This document shows, one piece after another, positions 1 to 7,975 of a stretch of DNA of 7,975 nt (position 1 is its first letter; each line of letters starts with the position of its first letter). Origin of the DNA: an uncultured Bacillota bacterium. GTDB taxonomy: Bacteria; Bacillota; Sulfobacillia; UBA995; UBA9673. Below the pieces are notes generated by a model. The model did not search any database. It was not told the DNA's origin and saw only the letters and a program-made list of their open reading frames with translations. The position numbers were made by a program, and so were the translations under genes. Location: the NCBI GenBank assembly GCA_937863905.1, contig CALMHV010000231.1, positions 1 to 7,975 on the forward strand, given 5' to 3'.

Positions 1-3100
<3,100 letters not shown>

Positions 3101-3101
<1 letters not shown>

Positions 3102-4495
3102 TGCAGGACCTCGTGGAACGCGCCGAACAGGCCGTCGAGTTGGCTCGGCGCGCGGGCGCCGACGGGGCCGAGGCCTTCGTCCTGGACGCCCCGGAGGACG
3201 CCGTGCTCCTGGAGCCGTCGGGGGCCGGCGAGTTCGCCCTGCGAACGGCCAACACCGTTCTCCACCGCGGTCTTGGCTTGGCCGCCCGCTGGGGCCGTCG
3301 GGTCGGGTTCGCCTCAACGACCGACCTGTCCTCCCCGGCTCTGGCCGAGGTCGTGAACGACTGCCGGCGGGCCGCCCTGCCGGACGACCCGGCCCTGCCG
3401 CTCGTCTCGGCCGGCGACGCCCCGGAGGCCCCCGGCCTGGCCGACAAGCGTGTCTTGGAGATGAACCTTCCGGAAATCGTCGGCGTGGCCATGACCGTGG
3501 GGGCGGAGGCCAGGGAGGCCGGCGTCGGAGTTCTCGGCGTCGTGGCCACGGCCACGTGCCGGCGCGTCGCAATCGTCAACTCCGCCGGGCTGGTGCGGTC
3601 GAGCCTGGACACCCGGATCTCGGCCGGGCTCTACGCTATGTCGAGGGGCGGGGGCTTCGCCATGTGGTCAAGAACCTCCCGCAGCCTGGCCGGGCTGCTG
3701 GCGCTGGCCGTCGGGCGCAAGGCGGCCGCCCTGGCCAGATCGTCCGACGACGCCCGAGATGTTGTCCCGGGGCTTCAGACGGTGGTCCTCCGTCCGGATG
3801 CCCTCTTGTCTCTTCTGGCGACTTCGCTCGGGCCGGCCCTCGGCGCCGACCGGGTCGCCGAAGGGACTTCGCTTTTCGCCGCGGGGGGAGCCTCGCCTGG
3901 CGACGGGGTCGCCTCCGCTATCCTCGACATCACCGACGACGCCACCCGTCCGGGCTCGACGGGTTCCTACCTGTTCGACGCGGAAGGGACGGCGGGCCAG
4001 GCCACGCCGGTCATCCGGGCGGGCCGACTCGTCTCGCTCCTGCACAACAACTACTCGGCCGCGTCCTTGGGTCTCCGGCGCTCGACCGGCAACGCGAGCC
4101 GCGACCGGTCCGGCCGGATGTCGACCTTCGTCGAGCCCTCCGGACCCTTCGGCTACCGCCCGGGCATCCTACCCTCCAGCCTGGTCGTGACCTCCCCGGG
4201 GCCGACCTTCCCCGACCTCCCGGCTGCCGGCGTCGACCGGGGCCTTCTCGTCCAGGACGTCATGGGGGCCTTCGTCATCGACCCGGCCGTCGGCGACTTT
4301 TCGGTCACCACGACCAACGCCTGGGCCCTGGAAAGAGGAAGACCGGCCTATCCGGTGAAGAGGGCCATGTTGAGCGGCAACATGTACTCGCTGCTCAAGC
4401 AGGTTCTTGCCCTCGCCGAGGAGCCCGAAGATGTCGTCGGGCCCTTTTCGCTAGTTAGCCCGTCGTGGGTCGTCGCCGACCTCGTTGTCGTCTAG
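3101..4495 (+). CDS. tldE: TldE/PmbA family protein, non-catalytic partner of TldD
   Basis: This is the second subunit of the TldD/TldE protease. It has 464 residues, close to E. coli PmbA/TldE (450). It shares the TldD fold, with the family segments FDAEGTAGQ, HNNYSAASLG and STGNASR in the C-terminal half, and ends with the SPSWVVADLVV strand that matches the usual SPSVLI...TV ending. The HExxxH zinc motif is absent: the aligned helix reads LLATSLGPALG. That is normal for TldE, which shapes the active-site tunnel without binding zinc. The ATG overlaps the tldD stop by one base (TGATG), and the purine-rich AGGAGAGGGG (3082-3091) lies upstream inside tldD, so equimolar production by translational coupling is likely. 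It is followed by the only gap in the gene run, 48 nt. The call is firm on family and pairing; the physiological substrate is not deducible. Confidence 0.94.
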
Positions 4496-4531
4496 TCCCG
4501 GGTCGTGGGCGGACTCACGGCGGTGGTGTCT

Positions 4532-4538
4532 GGGGGTG
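4532..4538 (+). promoter_or_regulatory. ribosome binding site that decides the gatC start
   Basis: GGGGGTG lies 5 nt before ATG 4544. It can pair along its whole length with the anti-Shine-Dalgarno CACCTCC if one G·U pair is allowed. It lies downstream of another in-frame start (GTG 4505), which would add 13 residues with no family resemblance, so ATG 4544 is chosen. The rest of the 48-nt gap (4496-4543) shows no clear hairpin with a U-tract and no recognisable promoter. Confidence 0.65.
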
Positions 4539-4543
4539 CTAGG

Positions 4544-4837
4544 ATGGCCATCATCACCCGGGAGGAAGTGGAGCACGTGGCGCTTCTCGCCCGGCTGGCC
4601 TTCTCTCCGGATGAACTCGACCGCTTCACCGCCCAGCTCAACGATATCCTTGGGCACGTGACCCGCCTCGGTGGACTCGACACGTCGGCCGTGGAGCCGA
4701 CGGCGAGCGTCCTTTCCGGCGCCGCGACACCTCTCCGCGAGGACGAGGTCTGGGAGGGGCTGACCCGCGAGGAGGCTCTCGCCTCGGCCCCGGCGACGGA
4801 GAAGGGCCTCTTCAAGGTCCCGAGGGTCCTCGAATGA
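4544..4837 (+). CDS. gatC: Asp-tRNA(Asn)/Glu-tRNA(Gln) amidotransferase subunit C
   Basis: GatC is the small subunit that wraps around GatA and tethers it to GatB in the GatCAB complex, which converts Glu-tRNA(Gln) to Gln-tRNA(Gln) and/or Asp-tRNA(Asn) to Asn-tRNA(Asn). The protein has 97 residues, the usual family size (about 95-100). Its N-terminal helical part ([15 protein letters not shown], then a [14 protein letters not shown] helix) is followed by the extended REDEV segment and ends with the conserved [10 protein letters not shown], all in family order. The start is ATG 4544, supported by GGGGGTG at 4532-4538. The stop overlaps the gatA start as ATGA (4834-4837). It sits first in the canonical gatC-gatA-gatB order. 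Confidence 0.95.
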   Translation: MAIITREEVEHVALLARLAFSPDELDRFTAQLNDILGHVTRLGGLDTSAVEPTASVLSGAATPLREDEVWEGLTREEALASAPATEKGLFKVPRVLE

Positions 4838-6363
4838 GGTTTACCGAGGCCACGGCCAGCCAGCTTGCCACCCTTATCGCCCAGGGCGAAGTGACGCGCT
4901 CGGAGGTCCTGGAGAGCTTCCTGGAGCGCATCGTCGCCGTCGAGGAGAGCGTGGCGGCCTTCCTGACCGTCACCGCCGACCATGGCCGGCGCTTGGCGCG
5001 CCTGGCCGACAAGGCGGCGGAGGGGGGGGCCACGCCGACCGCGGGTGTCCCTTTCGCTCTGAAAGACAACATCGCCACCCAGGACATCCCGACGACTTGT
5101 GGTTCCCGCATCCTTGAAGGATACCGGCCGCCGTACAGCGCCACCGTGATGCAGCGTCTCGAGGCGGCGGGGCACATCCTCCTCGGTAAGACCAACTGCG
5201 ACGAGTTTGCCATGGGTTCCTCCACGGAGAACTCCGGTTTCCACCCCACGGCCAACCCCTGGGACCTCCGCTGTGTGCCCGGCGGCTCCAGCGGCGGTTC
5301 GGCGGCGGCCGTCGCCGCGTACGAGGTTCCCTTCGCCCTGGGGTCCGACACCGGCGGGTCCATCCGCCAGCCGGCCAGCTTTTGCGGCGTCGTGGGCCTC
5401 AAGCCCACCTACGGTTTGGTCTCCCGGTACGGGCTCGTGGCTTTTGCCTCCTCCCTGGACCAGATCGGCCCCATCACCCGCGACGTGACCGACGCGGCCC
5501 TGGTCCTCGGCGCCATCGCCGGGCCGGACCCGCTCGACTCGACCTCGGCCAGGGTGAAGCCACCCGACTACGGTCAGGCCCTCGTGCCCGATGTGGACGG
5601 TTTGGTTGCCGGCATCCCGCGCGAGCTTTTCGGAGAGGGTGTCGAGCCCGAGGTGAGGCAGAGGGTCGAGGAGGCCGCTGCGGTCCTCGCCGAACTCGGC
5701 GTGGGCGTCGAGGAGTGTTCCCTGCCCAACGCGGCTTTCGCCCTGGACATGTACTACGTCATCGCTCCGGCTGAGGCCTCGTCGAACCTCGCCCGGTACG
5801 ACGGGACGCGCTACGGCTACCGGGCCGGGGCCGCGGCGGGTGGCGAAGACGTGGGTAACGGCGCCCGCGCCAGTATCGGCGGCGGCCCGCCTCCGGGCGA
5901 CCTTCTTAGCCTGTACCTGTCCACCCGTTCCCAGGGTTTCGGGCCGGAGGTCAAGCGGCGCATCATGCTGGGCGCCTACGTCCTCTCGGCCGGGTACTAC
6001 GACGCGTACTACCTCAAGGCCCAGAAGGCGCGCACTCTGCTGCGCCGGGATTTCGAGCAGGCCTTCGGACGGTACGACTTCCTCATCAGCCCGACCTCAC
6101 CCACCGTGGCCTTCCCCATCGGGGAGAGGGCGGACGACCCTCTCGCCATGTACATGGCCGACCTTTGCACCATCCCGGCCAGCCTGGCCGGCCTCCCGGC
6201 CATCTCGGTCCCCTGCGGTTTCTCGCAGGGGTTGCCGGTGGGACTGCAGCTCATGGGCCCCGCTTTCTCCGAGGAATTGCTCCTCCGAGTGGCCTTCGCC
6301 CACGAGCAGCGCACGGACCACCACACCAAGCGTCCGCCGCTTCTGGGGGTGAAGCGCCATTGA
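4834..6363 (+). CDS. gatA: Asp-tRNA(Asn)/Glu-tRNA(Gln) amidotransferase subunit A (glutamine amidase)
   Basis: GatA is the amidase-signature subunit of GatCAB. It hydrolyses glutamine and releases ammonia, which is passed to GatB for transamidation of the misacylated tRNA. The protein has 509 residues, slightly longer than the usual 480-490. The Ser-cisSer-Lys triad is visible: Lys77 in ALKDN, Ser152 in PGGSSGGS and the nucleophile Ser176 in GSDTGGS, with the same mutual spacing as S. aureus GatA (79/154/178). Other family blocks include [36 protein letters not shown] and PAISVPCG. Residues about 332-355 form a Gly/Ala/Pro-rich insert between RYGYRA and DLLSLY that I do not expect from typical GatA. 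The start ATG overlaps the gatC stop by 4 nt, with GAGGG at 4822-4826 in front. The stop overlaps the gatB start. The identification is secure. Confidence 0.97.
   Translation: MRFTEATASQLATLIAQGEVTRSEVLESFLERIVAVEESVAAFLTVTADHGRRLARLADKAAEGGATPTAGVPFALKDNIATQDIPTTCGSRILEGYRPPYSATVMQRLEAAGHILLGKTNCDEFAMGSSTENSGFHPTANPWDLRCVPGGSSGGSAAAVAAYEVPFALGSDTGGSIRQPASFCGVVGLKPTYGLVSRYGLVAFASSLDQIGPITRDVTDAALVLGAIAGPDPLDSTSARVKPPDYGQALVPDVDGLVAGIPRELFGEGVEPEVRQRVEEAAAVLAELGVGVEECSLPNAAFALDMYYVIAPAEASSNLARYDGTRYGYRAGAAAGGEDVGNGARASIGGGPPPGDLLSLYLSTRSQGFGPEVKRRIMLGAYVLSAGYYDAYYLKAQKARTLLRRDFEQAFGRYDFLISPTSPTVAFPIGERADDPLAMYMADLCTIPASLAGLPAISVPCGFSQGLPVGLQLMGPAFSEELLLRVAFAHEQRTDHHTKRPPLLGVKRH
6345..6351 (+). 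promoter_or_regulatory. ribosome binding site that decides the gatB start
   Basis: GGGGGTG, the same heptamer used before gatC, lies within the 3' end of gatA, 8 nt before TTG 6360. No in-frame ATG or GTG lies close by, and GatB-like sequence begins about ten residues after the TTG, so this site supports TTG as the gatB start. Confidence 0.6.
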
Positions 6364-7919
6364 GCGAGGACACCTCCCGCTCCCGCTACCAGGCCGTCAT
6401 CGCCCTTGAGGTCCACGTGGAGTTGGGCACCCGCACCAAAGCCTTCTGCGGCTGCCCGACCACGTTCGGCGCCGCGCCCAACACGCAGGTCTGTCCCATC
6501 TGCCTGGGGCATCCCGGGGTCCTGCCGGTCTTGAACCGTCGAGCCGTCGAGTTCGCCGTGAAGGCCGCTCTCGCCCTGCACGGCCAGGTCCACCTGGAGT
6601 CGGTCTTCGCGCGCAAGAACTACTTCTACCCCGACCTCCCGAAGGGGTATCAGATAACCCAGTACGACCGTCCGCTGGCGACGGGAGGCCACCTTGACGT
6701 CGAGGTCGACGGGGAGTCGCGACGCGTCCGCATCCGGCGCCTGCACCTTGAGGAAGACACCGGAAAGTTGATCCACGGCGGGACGCCGGGTGGCGGCGCC
6801 ACGACCGGCGCGCCCTACTCCCTGGTCGACTACAACCGCTCCGGGGTTCCCCTCGTCGAGATCGTGTCTGAGCCCGACCTGCGGACTCCGGCGGAGGCCC
6901 GAGCCTATCTCGAGGCCCTGCACTCCATTCTCGAGTACCTGGGCGTCTCCGACGTGCGGATGGAGGAGGGCTCCATGCGCTGTGAGCCCAACATCTCCCT
7001 CCGGCCGGTCGGGACGGAGAAGCTGGGCGTCCCGGTCGAGATCAAGAACCTCAACTCCTTCCGCGCCGTCGAGCGCGGCCTGGCCTACGAGACCGAACGG
7101 CAGGCGGCTCTCCTGGCCGGGGGAGGGCGGGTGGAGCGGGAGACGCGGGGCTGGGATGAGGGGGCGGAGGTGACCACGTTCCAGCGGCGCAAGGAATCGG
7201 CCGACGACTACCGCTACTTCCCGGAGCCCGACCTCCTACCCCTTGTCCTGGAGCAGGATTGGGTCGAGGCTATCCGCCGGTCCCTGCCCGAACTGCGGAC
7301 GGCCCGGCGCGAGCGGCTGGTCCGTGAGTACGGGCTGCCGGCCTACGATGCCGGTGTCCTGACCGCCTCGCGGCACCTGGCCGACTACTACGAAGACGCC
7401 GTGGAACTGGTGGAGGCGAGCCAGGGAGCCTCGGTTCCGACGGCTGGCGCGGCCGACGGCCCCGGAACCGCGCCGCTCCACGCCGCCGCCAAGACCATCT
7501 CCAATTGGCTGATGGGCGACGTCAGCCGCCTGATGAACGAGGCCGGCCTCGAGCCGCTGGCCATGCGAGCCAAGACCTTCGCCCTTCCGCCGGCGGCCCT
7601 TGTCGAACTGGTCGCCCTCGTCGACGAGGGAACCATCAGCGGCAAGATGGCCAAGGACGTGCTCGAGGCGACCTTCAGCACCGGCAAGCCGCCGCGGGCC
7701 ATCGTGGCCGAGAAGGGCCTGGCCCAGATATCCGACAGCGGCGCGCTGGAGACCGTGGTGGCCAGGGTCGTCGACGCCAACCCGTCGGCCGTGGCCGAAC
7801 TGAGGGCCGGTAAGGACAGGGCCATGGGCTTCCTGGTGGGTCAGGTCATGAAGGAGACCGGGGGCAAGGCCAATCCGAGAATGGTGAACGAACTCGTCAG
7901 GAAGATGGTTGGTTCGTAG
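6360..7919 (+). CDS. gatB: Asp-tRNA(Asn)/Glu-tRNA(Gln) amidotransferase subunit B (tRNA-binding, transamidase)
   Basis: GatB binds the misacylated tRNA, activates its Glu or Asp side chain with ATP and amidates it with ammonia from GatA. The protein has 519 residues from TTG 6360, longer than the usual 475-490. The catalytic cradle comes first: ALEVHVEL (15-22), a zinc site Cys30-X-Cys32...Cys45-X2-Cys48, [38 protein letters not shown], the [16 protein letters not shown] block and [10 protein letters not shown]. The helical YqeY-like tail follows, with NWLMGD near 382 to the C-terminus and the conserved KANP motif. Two low-complexity inserts, near residues 142-152 and 353-376, account for most of the extra length. 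The TTG overlaps the gatA stop as TTGA (6360-6363). The family call is secure; only the start is less certain. Confidence 0.96.
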   Translation: MSEDTSRSRYQAVIALEVHVELGTRTKAFCGCPTTFGAAPNTQVCPICLGHPGVLPVLNRRAVEFAVKAALALHGQVHLESVFARKNYFYPDLPKGYQITQYDRPLATGGHLDVEVDGESRRVRIRRLHLEEDTGKLIHGGTPGGGATTGAPYSLVDYNRSGVPLVEIVSEPDLRTPAEARAYLEALHSILEYLGVSDVRMEEGSMRCEPNISLRPVGTEKLGVPVEIKNLNSFRAVERGLAYETERQAALLAGGGRVERETRGWDEGAEVTTFQRRKESADDYRYFPEPDLLPLVLEQDWVEAIRRSLPELRTARRERLVREYGLPAYDAGVLTASRHLADYYEDAVELVEASQGASVPTAGAADGPGTAPLHAAAKTISNWLMGDVSRLMNEAGLEPLAMRAKTFALPPAALVELVALVDEGTISGKMAKDVLEATFSTGKPPRAIVAEKGLAQISDSGALETVVARVVDANPSAVAELRAGKDRAMGFLVGQVMKETGGKANPRMVNELVRKMVGS

Positions 7920-7975
7920 CCCGCTCGCTCCCGACCCGCCCGAACCCCCGCCACTTCGCCCGGCTCCCGACGATA
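7920..7975. other. 56-nt gene-free tail, C-rich and G-poor on the plus strand
   Basis: The bases after the gatB stop contain 32 C, 11 G, 7 A and 6 T. There is no hairpin with a U-tract, no clear start codon with a ribosome binding site, and no promoter that I can support. The C-over-G excess is the kind seen at Rho-loading (rut) regions, but 56 bases cut by the window edge are too few to claim one. Confidence 0.35.

Noticed and set aside
4505..4543. N-terminal extension of gatC from GTG 4505
   Set aside because: The 13 added residues do not resemble GatC, and a well-spaced GGGGGTG precedes ATG 4544, which gives the normal family length.
4496..4543. Terminator or promoter in the tldE-gatC gap
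   Set aside because: There is no stable stem with a U-tract and no convincing -35/-10 pair in 48 bases; only the gatC ribosome binding site is supported.
6165..6359. N-terminal extension of gatB deep into gatA
   Set aside because: The extra 65 residues are the out-of-frame shadow of conserved gatA sequence, and GatB homology begins just after TTG 6360.

Overview
The window is a stretch of very GC-rich bacterial chromosome (about 70% G+C by eye, with third codon positions almost all G or C). It is fully occupied by six genes on the plus strand: the 3' part of ligA, then tldD, tldE, gatC, gatA and gatB. The indirect Gln-tRNA route (GatCAB) lying downstream of ligA is an arrangement I associate with Firmicutes/Bacillota. 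Together with the high GC this suggests a high-GC member of that group (Symbiobacterium- or Thermaerobacter-like, for example). This placement rests on gene order and protein flavour only and is tentative.

Layout: 1-1593 is the C-terminal three quarters or so of NAD-dependent DNA ligase, cut by the window edge. 1590-3101 and 3101-4495 encode the two halves of a TldD/TldE metallopeptidase. TldD carries the zinc motif and TldE does not. 4544-4837, 4834-6363 and 6360-7919 encode GatC, GatA and GatB, the Glu-tRNA(Gln)/Asp-tRNA(Asn) amidotransferase. The last 56 bases are a C-rich, G-poor stretch with no gene.

Four of the five junctions overlap: ligA/tldD by 4 nt (TTGA), tldD/tldE by 1 nt (TGATG), gatC/gatA by 4 nt (ATGA) and gatA/gatB by 4 nt (TTGA). 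Only tldE/gatC has a gap, 48 nt, with no visible terminator. This looks like one translationally coupled operon for housekeeping functions: DNA joining, peptide processing, and misacylated-tRNA repair. Two starts are best read as TTG, chosen from ribosome-binding-site spacing.

I see no mobile element, CRISPR array, RNA gene or novel defence or biosynthetic system here. The points most worth a second look are the placement of tldDE between ligA and gatCAB, and the Gly/Ala/Pro-rich insertions in several otherwise conserved enzymes.
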